Positions 35,437 to 44,179 of a stretch of 45,105 nt of DNA are shown piece after piece. How positions within the stretch are numbered: position 1 is the first letter of the stretch; each line of letters starts with the position of its first letter. The stretch comes from Pseudomonadota bacterium (GTDB lineage: Bacteria; Pseudomonadota; Gammaproteobacteria; Burkholderiales; Burkholderiaceae_C), in assembly GCA_021815805.1 (NCBI GenBank), contig JAKAZQ010000001.1, forward strand, positions 29,793-74,897, in the 5' to 3' direction. The translations under genes and the position numbers were made by a program. The notes under the pieces were generated by a model. That model did no database searches, was not told the DNA's origin, and saw only the letters and a program-made list of their open reading frames with translations.

Positions 35437-37404
35437 ATGACCAGCAAGCCCGAGACCATGGGGCCGCCGCCGCTGCAGCCGCGGCCCGAAGCGTTGCAGC
35501 ACACGCCGCAGGGACAGCCGTTCAGCGCGCGCTACGGCGATGTCTACGCCAGCCGGGCCGGCGCGCTGGCACAGGCGCGTGCGGTGTTCCTGCAGGGCAG
35601 CGGGCTGCTCGAGCAGCCGTCGGCATGGAGCGGCCGGCGCCAGTTCGTGGTGCTCGAGACCGGGTTCGGGCTGGGCACCAATTTTCTCGCCACATGGCAG
35701 GCCTGGCGGGCCGACCCACGGCGCCCGGACATGCTGCATTACGTGGCCCTGGAACTGCATCCGCTGGATGCCGAGACGCTGCTGCGCGAGTGCGTGGACG
35801 ACTCGCTGATCGAGCTCGCGCGCCAGCTCGCGGCGCACTGGCCACCGGCGATGCGCGGCGTGCACGCGCTCAGCCTCGACCACGGCCGCGTGCGCCTGCT
35901 GTTGGTGTTCGGCGATGCCGCGCAGATGCTGGCGCAGCTCGAGCTCGGCGCCGACGCGGTGTATCTGGACGGCTTCGCTCCGGCGCGCAACCCGCAGATG
36001 TGGAGCCGCGAGCTGCTGCTGGAGGTCGCCCGCTGCTGCCGCCCGGACGTGCGGGTGGCCAGCTACAGCGTGGCGCGCGCGGTCTGCGACGGGCTGCGCG
36101 ACGCCGGCTTCGAGGTGGACAAGCGGCCCGGTTTCGGTGGCAAGGCGCAGCGCCTGCAGGCACGCCTGGCCCGCGTGCCGGCGGATTCGCGTGCGCGCCC
36201 GGCGCGGCCGCAGCCGGCCAGCGCACTGGTGATCGGCGCCGGACTCGCCGGCGCGGCCTGCGCCCACGCGCTGGCGCTGCGCGGCTGGCAGGTGCAGGTG
36301 CTGGATGCGCAGGGCGCCGCGGCCGGAGCATCGGCGCTGCCCGCCGGACTCGCCCACCTGCGCCCGGCGCATGCCGAGGAGCGCCTGGCGCGCCTGACGC
36401 GCGCCGCGCTCGGCTGGCTGCGCGCCGCGCTGGCCGGCCTCGACGAGGTCGGACTGTTCGACACGCGGGGGGTCCTGATGTCGGCCGAGCTGCCGCGCCG
36501 CGCCGCTCTCGATGCCCAGGCCGCGGCGTGGCCGCCGCAGTGGCTGCACGCACTGGATGCCGCGGCGGCGGCGTGCGCCGCGGGCACCGCCGGCGCGCCG
36601 CGGGCGTGGTGGACGGCCGGCGGTGCGGTGGCGGCGGCAGCGCTTTGCCGTGCCTGGCTGCGACACCCGCGCATCACGCTGCACGCGCCGGCCGCCGTGC
36701 AGGCGCTGCGGCGCGACCCCGCGAGCCGATGCTGGCTGGCCCTTGACCAAGGCCGGCAGGTGCTGGCGCAGGCCCCGCTATGCGTGCTGGCGAACGCGCT
36801 CGACGCCGTGCGCCTGCTGCGCGACAGCGGCCTGGCGGCGGCGCACGGCGTGCCGCGCCTGCGCGCCCAGGTGGGCCAGGGGTTCATCGTCCCGGCGGAC
36901 TCGATCTGCGGGCTGCAGGCGCTGCGCGGCGGTGTCATGGCCGGCACCTACGCACTGCCGCTGTCGGCGGCGGCGGCAGCAGGTTGCGGGCTCGACCCGT
37001 ACCGGCGCTGGCTATTCGTCGGCGCAACCTACGAGCATCCCGAGCAACCAGGGCTGTCCGCCGAGCAGGCCTGGGAACATGTCGGCGCCGGGCTGCGCGC
37101 CTGGTGCACCGCCTCCGGTGCCGCGGCGCCCTGGCCGTCGCGCCCGCCGGCCGAGGCACGCCGTGTGCGCGGCGAGCGCGCCGTCGCCGGCGATCGCTGG
37201 CCGCTGATCGGACGCTGGAGCGGCGCGGCGACCCCGGAAGACCAAGGCCTGTACGTCAGCGCAGGCATGGGATCGCGCGGGCTGCTGCTGTCGGCGCTCG
37301 GCGCGCAATGCATCGCCGGCCTTGTCGAGGGCGAGCCGGCGCCGCTCGAGCGCGATCTGCTGGATGCGCTGGATCCGCAGCGCGGCGCGCTGCGCCGCTC
37401 CTGA
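35437..37404 (+). CDS. mnmC: Bifunctional tRNA mnm5s2U biosynthesis protein MnmC
   Basis: Completes mnm5(s2)U34 in certain tRNAs. The 655-residue protein (E. coli 668) has an N-terminal methyltransferase, residues 1 to about 250, with VLETGFGLGTNFLATWQAW (SAM site) and YLDGFAPARNPQMWSREL. It is joined to a FAD-dependent oxidase from about residue 263 with ALVIGAGLAGAACAHALALRG, ALPAGLAHLRPA and a C-terminal YVSAGMGSRGLLLSALGAQ. The oxidase removes the carboxymethyl group and the methyltransferase then adds methyl. It starts 18 bp after the cyclo-ligase, probably in one transcript, and its stop is only 3 bp from the nadA stop. Confidence 0.95.
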   Translation: MTSKPETMGPPPLQPRPEALQHTPQGQPFSARYGDVYASRAGALAQARAVFLQGSGLLEQPSAWSGRRQFVVLETGFGLGTNFLATWQAWRADPRRPDMLHYVALELHPLDAETLLRECVDDSLIELARQLAAHWPPAMRGVHALSLDHGRVRLLLVFGDAAQMLAQLELGADAVYLDGFAPARNPQMWSRELLLEVARCCRPDVRVASYSVARAVCDGLRDAGFEVDKRPGFGGKAQRLQARLARVPADSRARPARPQPASALVIGAGLAGAACAHALALRGWQVQVLDAQGAAAGASALPAGLAHLRPAHAEERLARLTRAALGWLRAALAGLDEVGLFDTRGVLMSAELPRRAALDAQAAAWPPQWLHALDAAAAACAAGTAGAPRAWWTAGGAVAAAALCRAWLRHPRITLHAPAAVQALRRDPASRCWLALDQGRQVLAQAPLCVLANALDAVRLLRDSGLAAAHGVPRLRAQVGQGFIVPADSICGLQALRGGVMAGTYALPLSAAAAAGCGLDPYRRWLFVGATYEHPEQPGLSAEQAWEHVGAGLRAWCTASGAAAPWPSRPPAEARRVRGERAVAGDRWPLIGRWSGAATPEDQGLYVSAGMGSRGLLLSALGAQCIAGLVEGEPAPLERDLLDALDPQRGALRRS

Positions 37405-37407
37405 GGC

Positions 37408-38508
37408 TCAGGCCGCGCCGAGGCCGGGGACGATCGAGCCGGGCGCCTGCGCCGGGCGGTGGCGCGCGGTGAAGTCGAGCATGCGCTGCACCGGCACGCA
37501 GGCGCGCGCCGCGAGCTGCGCATCCAGCTCGATCTCGCCGCCGCCGCCGAGCAGCACCTGCTGCAGGCTGCGCAGTCCGTTCATGGCCATCCACGGACAA
37601 TGCGCGCAACTCTTGCAGGTCGCGCCGTTGCCGGCGGTGGGCGCGGCGATGAAACGCTTGCCCGGGTTGTGCCGCTGCAGCGCGTGGAACATCCCGGTGT
37701 CGGTGGCGACGATGAAGGTGCCGACGTCGGCCTCGCGCGCCGCCTTGAGCATCTGCGCGGTCGAGCCGACCACGTCGGCCAGCGCGATGACGCCGGCCGG
37801 GCTCTCCGGATGAACCAGCACCATGGCACCGGGGTACTGCTCGCGCAGCAGCTCCAGCTCGAGCGCCTTGAACTCGTCGTGCACGATGCACGCCCCCTGC
37901 CACAGCAGCATGTCGGCGCCGGTCTCGCGTTGCACATAGGCGCCGAGATGGCGATCCGGCGCCCACAGCAGTCGACGTCCCTGGCGATGCAGGTCGGCGA
38001 CGATGTCGAGCGCGCAGCTCGAGGTCACGACCCAGTCGGCGCGCGCCTTCACGGCCGCGCTGGTGTTGGCGTACACCACCACCGTGCGATCCGCATGCTC
38101 GTCGCACCAGGCCGCGAACTCGGGCGCCGGGCAACCGAGATCGAGCGAGCAGGTGGCGTCCAGATCGGGCATCAGCACGCGCTTGGCCGGTGACAGCATC
38201 TTCGCCGTCTCGCCCATGAAACGCACGCCGGCGACGACCAGCGTGGAAGCCGGGTGCGAAGCGCCGAAGCGCGCCATTTCGAGGGAGTCGGCGACCGTGC
38301 CGCCGGTCTGCAGCGCGAGATCCTGCAGGTCGGGATGCACGTAATAGTGCGCCACCAGCACGGCGTCGCGCTCGGCCAGCAGGCTGCGGCACTGCGCCAG
38401 CAGACGTTCGCGCTCGGCGGGCGCCGGATCCTCGGGGACCTTCGCCCAGGCCTCGCGGGTACCGCACACGGGGCTCTCGACGTCGATGGAAATGGTGTTC
38501 GCGGACAT
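37408..38508 (-). CDS. nadA: Quinolinate synthase
   Basis: Condenses iminoaspartate with dihydroxyacetone phosphate to quinolinate using a 4Fe-4S cluster. The 366-residue protein has [67 protein letters not shown] and [13 protein letters not shown]; the three cluster cysteines of NadA fall in these Cys-containing blocks. The GGAG ribosome binding site lies within the end of nadC, and only 2 bp separate the genes, so the two are co-transcribed and probably coupled. No nadB is in the window. Confidence 0.95.
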   Translation of the reverse strand: MSANTISIDVESPVCGTREAWAKVPEDPAPAERERLLAQCRSLLAERDAVLVAHYYVHPDLQDLALQTGGTVADSLEMARFGASHPASTLVVAGVRFMGETAKMLSPAKRVLMPDLDATCSLDLGCPAPEFAAWCDEHADRTVVVYANTSAAVKARADWVVTSSCALDIVADLHRQGRRLLWAPDRHLGAYVQRETGADMLLWQGACIVHDEFKALELELLREQYPGAMVLVHPESPAGVIALADVVGSTAQMLKAAREADVGTFIVATDTGMFHALQRHNPGKRFIAAPTAGNGATCKSCAHCPWMAMNGLRSLQQVLLGGGGEIELDAQLAARACVPVQRMLDFTARHRPAQAPGSIVPGLGAA

Positions 38509-38510
38509 GC

Positions 38511-39356
38511 TCAGACTCCGGCAAAGCGCATGGAATAATCGGTGGCGCTGACATCCTTGGTCAGCTTGCCCACGGAGATGCGGTCGACTCCGGTGTGCGC
38601 AAGGGCCGCCACGCTGTCGAGATCGACGCCACCCGACACCTCCAGTTCGGCGCGCCCGGCGTTGATGCGCACCGCTTCGCGCAGGCGCGGCAGGTCCATG
38701 TTGTCGAGCAGCACCATGCGCGCGCCGGAGTCGAGCGCCTGCTGCAGCTGCTCCAGGGTCTCCACCTCGACCTGCACGAACACATCCGGCGGCGCGATGG
38801 CCTGCGCCCGCTGCAACGCGGCGGCCACGCCGCCGGCGGCCGCGATGTGGTTTTCCTTGATGAGAATGCCGTCGTACAGACCCATGCGATGGTTGTGGCC
38901 GCCACCGACGCGGACCGCGTATTTCTGCGCGATACGCAGTCCCGGGATGGTCTTGCGGGTGTCCACGATGCGCGCGCGCGTGCCCTGCACCGCCTGCACG
39001 TACTGCGCCGTCTTGGTCGCCACGCCCGACAGGAGTTGCAGAAAATTGAGCATGCTGCGCTCGGCCGTCAGCAGGGTCCGCGCCCCGGCATGCACCCGCA
39101 GCACGACATCGCCGGCCTGCACCCGCGCCCCCTCGGGAACCTGCCACTCGATGCGCGCCGAGGCATCGAGCTGGCGCAGCACCGCCTCGACCCAGGGGCG
39201 GCCGCAGACGATGGCCGGCTCGCGCACCAGCACGCGCGCCTCGGCGCGCGCCGCGGCGTCGATCAGGCTGGCGGTGAGGTCGCCTTCGCCGACGTCCTCG
39301 TCGAGAGCATTGCGCGCATCGTGCGCGGCGACGGACTGCAGGCTCGGAGCGTTCAT
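38511..39356 (-). CDS. nadC: Nicotinate-nucleotide pyrophosphorylase (carboxylating)
   Basis: Quinolinate phosphoribosyltransferase making nicotinate mononucleotide. The 281-residue protein (E. coli 297) shows [14 protein letters not shown], the central [22 protein letters not shown], the PRPP/substrate segment [42 protein letters not shown], and [14 protein letters not shown]. The ATG at 39356 puts the start where the family begins; the frame is open to 39422. It is the first gene of a nadC-nadA unit and is divergent from the FNR-family gene. Confidence 0.96.
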   Translation of the reverse strand: MNAPSLQSVAAHDARNALDEDVGEGDLTASLIDAAARAEARVLVREPAIVCGRPWVEAVLRQLDASARIEWQVPEGARVQAGDVVLRVHAGARTLLTAERSMLNFLQLLSGVATKTAQYVQAVQGTRARIVDTRKTIPGLRIAQKYAVRVGGGHNHRMGLYDGILIKENHIAAAGGVAAALQRAQAIAPPDVFVQVEVETLEQLQQALDSGARMVLLDNMDLPRLREAVRINAGRAELEVSGGVDLDSVAALAHTGVDRISVGKLTKDVSATDYSMRFAGV

Positions 39357-39447
39357 GGACACGGGATCAAACGGGGTTGGCAATTCTGCAGTGTAGGCCG
39401 CCGTGGTGGAGCGGGTTTTCACCAGTATTCGAAGCCACCCGTGGGTC

Positions 39448-39476
39448 TTGACAATGCTATATCAGCAAACGCTAAT
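39448..39476 (+). promoter_or_regulatory. Predicted promoter of the FNR-family gene
   Basis: TTGACA (39448-39453), a perfect -35, is followed by a 17-bp spacer and GCTAAT (39471-39476). It lies in a small AT-rich island, 30 bp before the chosen start codon. Confidence 0.6.
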
Positions 39477-39478
39477 AT
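39459..39478. promoter_or_regulatory. Operator-like dyad overlapping the -10 region
   Basis: ATATCAGC and GCTAATAT are inverted repeats (seven of eight positions) separated by 4 bp. The dyad covers the spacer and -10 of the FNR-like gene's promoter, so a protein bound there would repress. It does not match TTGAT-N4-ATCAA, the FNR consensus. The binding factor is unknown. Confidence 0.45.
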
Positions 39479-39505
39479 TGCGACAGCGCAAACCAGGGGA
39501 TGAAA

Positions 39506-40327
39506 ATGGAACAGAGGGTTGATTTTTCGACACTTTCCGGAACGCGTCCGGATACCGACGGGAACCTGTTCCGTGCTTCCCCGTCGGCGTGCCCGGACCG
39601 CGGCATACCGCGCGAGGACCTGCTCGGGGCCTGGCGAGGCGCCGCCGACTGCCGCAACTGCGGCGTGCGGCGCATTGCGCTGTTCGGCGCGCTGAGCGTC
39701 GACGACTTCCAGGAGATCCACCAGATCATCGACGACATGCAGTTCGCCTCCGGGCAGAACCTGTTCGCCGAGGGCCAGCACGGCCAGTACCTGTACACGG
39801 TGAAAACCGGCTTTGTGAAACTCGAGCGCGTGCTGCCCGACGGCACGCGACGCATCACGCGCGTGGCGCGTCGTGGCGATCTGATCGGGCTCGAGTCGTT
39901 CATCCACCAGCCCTACATGCACCAGGCCTCGGCCATCGGAGCGGTGCGCGTGTGCCGCATTCCGGTGGAGGTGATCCGGCGCCTGGAGGAACACGTGCCC
40001 AACCTGCGCCAGGAGTTTCTGGAGCGCTGGCATCGCGCGCTGCGCGAAACCGACGAGTGGGCGCTGCTGCTGGGCTCGGGCACGATCCCGTCGCGCATGG
40101 CGCGCCTGCTGCTGCGCCTGGCGGAGCCCGAACTCAACGACACCATCGTGCTGCCCAAGCGCAGCGACCTCGGCGCGATGCTCGGCGTCGCGCTGGAAAC
40201 CGCCAGCCGAGTGATCGCGCAATTCGAGCGCGACGGCCTGCTCGAGCACGTGGGCCCGCGCCTGTTCCGCATCCACCGCAGCGGTCTGCAGGATCTGGCC
40301 ACGCCGGCGCCGCGCCTCGCCGCCTAA
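39506..40327 (+). CDS. Crp/Fnr-family transcription regulator (FNR-type HTH)
   Basis: A 273-residue regulator with an N-terminal cysteine region, a cyclic-nucleotide-binding-like beta domain (FASGQNLFAEGQHGQYLYTVKTGFV), a dimer helix and a C-terminal HTH (LPKRSDLGAMLGVALETASRVIAQF). The recognition helix has ETASR, the ExxSR pattern by which FNR reads TTGAT half-sites. Cysteines lie at residues 29, 49, 52 and 150 (from ATG 39506). Cys150 in VRVCRIPVEV aligns with FNR Cys122 and 49/52 with Cys20/Cys23, but the position of FNR Cys29 is alanine; Cys29 of this protein is 20 residues earlier. I start at 39506 because AGGGGA lies 5 nt upstream; an ATG at 39500 is too close to it. Confidence 0.88.
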   Translation: MEQRVDFSTLSGTRPDTDGNLFRASPSACPDRGIPREDLLGAWRGAADCRNCGVRRIALFGALSVDDFQEIHQIIDDMQFASGQNLFAEGQHGQYLYTVKTGFVKLERVLPDGTRRITRVARRGDLIGLESFIHQPYMHQASAIGAVRVCRIPVEVIRRLEEHVPNLRQEFLERWHRALRETDEWALLLGSGTIPSRMARLLLRLAEPELNDTIVLPKRSDLGAMLGVALETASRVIAQFERDGLLEHVGPRLFRIHRSGLQDLATPAPRLAA

Positions 40328-40345
40328 GGCCGCTGCGCCGCGCCG

Positions 40346-40966
40346 TCAGCCGCGGTCGAGCCAGTCCGTGATGCCCTTCCACTGCTGCAGGTCGCGTTCG
40401 ACCTGCGGCGGGTGCAGGTCCCACAGGCTGAGGCCCTGCGCGGCCATGTGGGCGTAGTTCGTGGTCGGGCGCAGCATGCCCAGCAGCGGCACGGCCTGGC
40501 GTTGCAGGAACTCGCGCAATTGCTCGGCGGCGCGCGTGCGCTCGTCCACGCGCATGCCGACCAGCCCCATGCGCAAGCCCTGCAGCTTTCGTTCGCCGGC
40601 CACGCGGTCGAGAAACTCCTGTGCGGCGTAGATGTCGAACACGGACGCCTGTACCGGCACGAGCAGCCGGTCGGCGGCGCGCAGCAGCTCGTCGAAACGC
40701 CTGCCGTGCAGTCCGGCCGGGGTATCGATCACCGCATGCGTGACACCCTCGGGTACGCGGGCGACGGCGTCCGGACCGATCTTCCAGCCGGTGATCGGCG
40801 GCAGCGCCGGGCCGCGCAGCGACAGCCACAGGCGCGACGACTGCTGGCGGTCGGCGTCGCCCAGCATCACCTTGTGGCCGCGACTGGCCCAGTAGCCGGC
40901 GATCTGCGTGGCCAGCGTCGACTTGCCCGCACCGCCCTTGGGATTGGCGACCACCAGAACCGGCAT
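40346..40966 (-). CDS. ParA/MinD-like P-loop ATPase
   Basis: A 206-residue ATPase with the deviant Walker A VANPKGGAGKSTLATQIAGYW, switch region LGDADRQQSSRLW, and Walker B-like HAVIDTPAGLHG. It is short for a plasmid ParA (no N-terminal HTH) and resembles the single-domain ParA-like proteins used to position cell components. No parB-like gene or parS (TGTTTCACGTGAAACA) is present nearby, so a segregation role is not supported. GGGGAG lies 7 nt before the ATG. It converges on the FNR-family gene with an 18-bp gap and is divergent from DUF1841. Cargo unknown. Confidence 0.82.
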   Translation of the reverse strand: MPVLVVANPKGGAGKSTLATQIAGYWASRGHKVMLGDADRQQSSRLWLSLRGPALPPITGWKIGPDAVARVPEGVTHAVIDTPAGLHGRRFDELLRAADRLLVPVQASVFDIYAAQEFLDRVAGERKLQGLRMGLVGMRVDERTRAAEQLREFLQRQAVPLLGMLRPTTNYAHMAAQGLSLWDLHPPQVERDLQQWKGITDWLDRG

Positions 40967-41042
40967 GACGTTCTCCCCGCCGCGCTCGCTGGCGGCATCC
41001 GGAGGCAAGCTTAGCAGGCCGTTGAAATACCCAGGGGGTGGT

Positions 41043-41057
41043 TCGACAGCCTGTCGA
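41043..41057. promoter_or_regulatory. Short palindrome in the parA / DUF1841 divergent region
   Basis: TCGACAG-C-CTGTCGA, a perfect 7-bp inverted repeat around one base, 77 bp upstream of the ParA-like start and 111 bp before DUF1841. Possible operator; such short palindromes also occur by chance. Confidence 0.3.
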
Positions 41058-41167
41058 GGCGCCCCGCCGCTGCCCCACAAGTCGTACTGCGCGGCTCCGG
41101 CAGCCCGGCCTGCGCGGCACAATGCCGGGTGCGCGCCGGCTGCGGCGTCGAATGGGATACTCCGCAC

Positions 41168-41596
41168 ATGCTGTTCAACCCGAGCAAGGATCAGGTCCGC
41201 CAGTTCTTCATCGATGCCTGGCGCCGGCGCGCCGGCGGCGTGCTCACGCCGCTGGAGACGGTGGCGGTGCAGTGGATGGAGCAACATCCCGAATACCACG
41301 AGGATCTGCAGGCGCCCGACGCGCTGCAGCGCGACTATGCGGTGGAGGCGCAGCGCAGCAACCCGTTCCTGCACCTGTCGATGCACCTGTCGATCAGCGA
41401 GCAGGTATCCATCGACCAGCCGCCCGGCATCCGCCAGGCATGCCGGCTGCTGAGCGCGCGCCGCGGCGAGCACGAGGCCCACCACGCGATCATGGAGTGC
41501 CTGGGCCAGATGCTGTGGACCTCCCAGCGCAGCGGCCTGCCGCCCGACGGCGAGGCCTACGTCGATTGCGTGCGTCGCGCCGCCACGAGCGACTGA
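41168..41596 (+). CDS. DUF1841 family protein
   Basis: A 142-residue cytoplasmic protein beginning MLFNPSKDQVRQFFIDAW and containing LTPLETVAVQWMEQHPEYH, PFLHLSMHLSISEQVSIDQPPGIR, the histidine-rich EHEAHHAIMECLGQMLW and PDGEAYVDCVRR. These are the conserved blocks of DUF1841, common in beta- and gammaproteobacteria. The histidines (HLSMH, EAHH) could bind metal, but that is inference and the function is unknown. The frame extends upstream to 41129; I use the ATG at 41168 where the conserved sequence begins. Confidence 0.85.
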   Translation: MLFNPSKDQVRQFFIDAWRRRAGGVLTPLETVAVQWMEQHPEYHEDLQAPDALQRDYAVEAQRSNPFLHLSMHLSISEQVSIDQPPGIRQACRLLSARRGEHEAHHAIMECLGQMLWTSQRSGLPPDGEAYVDCVRRAATSD

Positions 41597-41736
41597 ACCG
41601 TTCCGTCAGGCTTGCTCGATCATGCGCAAACATCATCGAAGCTGACTTCCTGCTTCGTCGAGGGCGGTTTCACGCGCACCTTGCGGCGCGCGCCAGAGCC
41701 GTGCGGGACATGCCCGAATCGTCCATGAACGCGCGG

Positions 41737-41771
41737 GCAATTCGCAATTCGCAATTCGCAATTCGCAATTG
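41737..41771. repeat. Heptanucleotide tandem repeat
   Basis: Four GCAATTC units and a final GCAATTG, head to tail (7 bp x 5), in the 221-bp gap between DUF1841 and the SMR gene. AT content is well above the surroundings. No gene or promoter is associated with confidence. Confidence 0.95.
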
Positions 41772-41817
41772 CGTGCAAGTATTTACCGAGCAGTTCAAAG
41801 CCCGGCCGCCGCGCACG

Positions 41818-42147
41818 CTATTCGCGGATGCTGCGCGAGCACAACTGGATCACCAGCACGCCGGACACGATCAGCGCAATGCCGGCCCAGGCCGCGGCGT
41901 CGAGGCGCTGGCCGTAGAGCAGCCGGCCCACCGCGGTGATGGCGAGAATGCCGACGCCGCACCACAGCGCGTAGGCCAGCCCGAGAGGAATGCGGCGCAG
42001 CGCGAGGGCGAGGAAGAACCCCGAGCCCAGACTGCCGAGCACGACCAGCACGCTGGGCATCCAGCGGCTGAACTCGCGACTCGCCTTGAGGCTGGCGGTG
42101 GCCACGATCTCGCAGGCCACGGCGAACAGCAGATGCAGCCAGTGCAT
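41818..42147 (-). CDS. Small multidrug resistance (SMR) transporter, EmrE-like
   Basis: A 109-residue membrane protein with four hydrophobic helices. The essential membrane glutamate is Glu13 in FAVACEIVATASLKAS, aligned with Glu14 of EmrE. Further EmrE-like features are PLGLAYALWCGVGILAI (EmrE: IAYAIWSGVGIV), YGQRLDAAAWAGIALI and a C-terminal GVLVIQLCSRS. Functions as a proton-coupled dimer exporting quaternary cations in EmrE; the substrate here is not known and Gdx-type guanidinium export is less likely from the motifs. It stands alone on the - strand. Start ATG at 42147; weak ribosome binding site. Confidence 0.9.
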   Translation of the reverse strand: MHWLHLLFAVACEIVATASLKASREFSRWMPSVLVVLGSLGSGFFLALALRRIPLGLAYALWCGVGILAITAVGRLLYGQRLDAAAWAGIALIVSGVLVIQLCSRSIRE

Positions 42148-42293
42148 GCCCGGCGATGATGCCGCAGCGGCGGCGTCGACGGCTGGTGCGTGGGCCTTGC
42201 CCGCATGCCACGCCTGGGCATGCCGGGCGCCTGCGCGATGCGACGCCGGCGTCGCCCGGGAACCAAGCGCGCGCAGGCCCGTCCAAGGGGTGA

Positions 42294-42323
42294 CGCGGTG
42301 GCATCGCGCCTCGTGCCACCGCG
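42294..42323. promoter_or_regulatory. Perfect 10-bp hairpin in the leader of the 42.4-kb gene
   Basis: CGCGGTGGCA (42294-42303) and TGCCACCGCG (42314-42323) form a perfect 10-bp stem with a 10-nt loop, 50 bp before the start codon of the phospholipase-like gene. No T-tract follows on either strand. It could be a leader structure or an operator. Confidence 0.5.
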
Positions 42324-42324
42324 A

Positions 42325-42363
42325 CTGCACCACGAAGCTGCACCATGAAGCTGCACCACGAAG
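42325..42363 (+). repeat. Triple 13-bp direct repeat just upstream of the start codon
   Basis: Three adjacent 13-bp units: CTGCACCACGAAG, CTGCACCATGAAG and CTGCACCACGAAG. The tract begins 1 bp after the hairpin and ends 10 bp before the ATG at 42374, so the third unit supplies the only GAAG-like ribosome binding site. Confidence 0.9.
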
Positions 42364-42373
42364 GCCCACGTCG

Positions 42374-44104
42374 ATGCCTCGCGCCTGCTCACGCCTTGCC
42401 CGCACGCTGATCCTCGGCGCGACGTGGAGCCTCGCGACGGCCGCGCCCGCGGCGTCCGCCACCAGCCCGGCACTGCGGCATTTCGCATCCCCCGAGCACG
42501 AGTTCCTCGGCGCACGCGTGTTCCTGAGCATGCCCGACGGATCCCGCCGGCGCGGCGACCGCGCGATGCTGCTCGACGTCGAGACTCCCGACCACGGCAC
42601 GATCGCCCTCAGCTATGCCGACCTGCTGTACCTCGGCGCCGACTACTTCGGCGTGGCCTACGCGCAAATCGCCGGCGACACGCCGTTCGACATGCTCGCC
42701 GCGCGACCGCAGGCCGCCGAGGCGACGGCGCGGGTCAACATGCGGCGCAACCTGCTGAGCTTCGCCTACCGGGGTCACGCCGCCTATCTCGCGCGCGTGC
42801 GCGAGCTGGAGCGCGGGCTGCGCCAACGCCTGCGCGAGGCCCGCGCCGGCAACCGTCCGCTGGCCTACACGCCGGCCGACGACTGCGCATTCATGCTGGC
42901 CACCGGCGCCGACGCCTGCGTGCTGGGCGCCGGCGACCTGCTGCACCTGCGCGACTATCTCGGCCAGTACCTCGAACTGGCCGCGCGCAGCAACGACCAC
43001 TTCCACCAGGCGGCACAGACCGCGTTCCTGCTGGGTGTCAAGATGGCCCTCGAGCAGGCCCTACACGCACGCGACGCCCAGGACCTGCGCTTCGCCTACG
43101 TGCTCGCGGCCTACGCCGGGCACTTCGGCAGCGATGCCTTCGCCGCGGGGCATATCCGCACCGACAAGCGCGCCATCAATGCCTATTGCGCGCCGCAACT
43201 GGCGCACTACGGGTTCACCGGCTGGAGTTCCCTGCTGCTGTCGGGCGTGCTGGTGAAGACCATGCACGATCGCGACAACGCGCAGGGTATCGTGGTGACA
43301 GGCCGCGACGCCGGGCGCTGGCATGCATTCGGCGACAACTTCCTGCCGCTGCGCGACAACGACCCCAACATGGAACGCGCCGTCGCGGCGCTGCAGTTCG
43401 CCGTCGACAGCATCCACGCGGCGTACCGGCGCCGCGACCGTCGCGATGCGCACGCCTGCATCGCCGAGACCCTGCGCCAGTTGACCCGGCGCCTGCCCGA
43501 CCTGGCCGCGACCGCTGCCGACACCACGCACAACCCGCCGCCGCTGTTCCAGGCGCAGGGTGCGGGCATGCTGTGGAACGATCCCGAACTCGGCGCGCGC
43601 CCGCTGGACTGCGCGCAGGCCGTGCGGCACTATGTCGGAGCCCTTGGCGGCCTCGGCGCACAGGCCGCGGGGCAGCTCGGCACGATGCTCGGCGCAGCGG
43701 CCCCCGAGGTACGGCGCGCCGCGCCGGCAGCGCGCCGCAGCATCGACGTCACCATCGAACGCGCGTCATGGCCCGGCGCGGGCCCTCTGGTGTGCGAATG
43801 GGCGCGGCGCGACCACGGTGACTTTCCGGCCACCACCGGGGCCTTCGGCGCCAGGGCGACCGCCCACCTCGAAAGCAACGGCATTGGAACCGGCGCCGAG
43901 GCCGACCTGTACTGCCTGGTGCTGGCGCCGGATCTGCGCAGCACGACCTGCCAATTCACCGAACATTTCGACAATCCCTTTATCGGCGGCGACAAGCACC
44001 ACCGGGTCGCCGAGCAAGGCGCCTGCCGGGTCGACGTGGACGATCGCGGGCGCGGGGATCACTGGCGGCCGCGCATCCGTATCAGCCAGGACAGCGCGCC
44101 ATGA
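42374..44104 (+). CDS. Secreted protein resembling zinc-dependent phospholipase C
   Basis: A 576-residue exported protein with an N-terminal signal (LARTLILGATWSLATAAPAASA). The region to about residue 320 resembles the PlcC/CegC1-type zinc phospholipase C family of Legionella and pseudomonads: SYADLLYLGADYFG, SNDHFHQAAQTAF, then AAYAGHFGSDAFAAGHIRTDK, with His/Asp residues where metal ligands are expected. The C-terminal 130 residues look beta-rich (IDVTIERASW, ATAHLESNGIG) and could be a lipid-binding or adhesion domain; this is inference. A 10-bp hairpin and a triple 13-bp repeat precede it. It converges on a lipoprotein gene. Enzymatic activity and substrate are unproven. Confidence 0.6.
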   Translation: MPRACSRLARTLILGATWSLATAAPAASATSPALRHFASPEHEFLGARVFLSMPDGSRRRGDRAMLLDVETPDHGTIALSYADLLYLGADYFGVAYAQIAGDTPFDMLAARPQAAEATARVNMRRNLLSFAYRGHAAYLARVRELERGLRQRLREARAGNRPLAYTPADDCAFMLATGADACVLGAGDLLHLRDYLGQYLELAARSNDHFHQAAQTAFLLGVKMALEQALHARDAQDLRFAYVLAAYAGHFGSDAFAAGHIRTDKRAINAYCAPQLAHYGFTGWSSLLLSGVLVKTMHDRDNAQGIVVTGRDAGRWHAFGDNFLPLRDNDPNMERAVAALQFAVDSIHAAYRRRDRRDAHACIAETLRQLTRRLPDLAATAADTTHNPPPLFQAQGAGMLWNDPELGARPLDCAQAVRHYVGALGGLGAQAAGQLGTMLGAAAPEVRRAAPAARRSIDVTIERASWPGAGPLVCEWARRDHGDFPATTGAFGARATAHLESNGIGTGAEADLYCLVLAPDLRSTTCQFTEHFDNPFIGGDKHHRVAEQGACRVDVDDRGRGDHWRPRIRISQDSAP

Positions 44105-44179
44105 CCCCACGCACGCGGCGCCGGCATGCCTCGGCCGGCACGCGCCGGGGCTTCGGAGCCGGCGCCATGCCGGCTTGCG

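Noticed and set aside
39448..39480. An FNR box controlling the FNR-like gene
   Set aside because: TTGAC is followed by ATCAG at 8 bp and not the 4 bp of TTGAT-N4-ATCAA, so it is not a credible FNR site.
40346..41057. A ParABS partition locus
   Set aside because: No ParB gene and no TGTTTCACGTGAAACA site; the nearby palindrome TCGACAG-C-CTGTCGA does not match parS.
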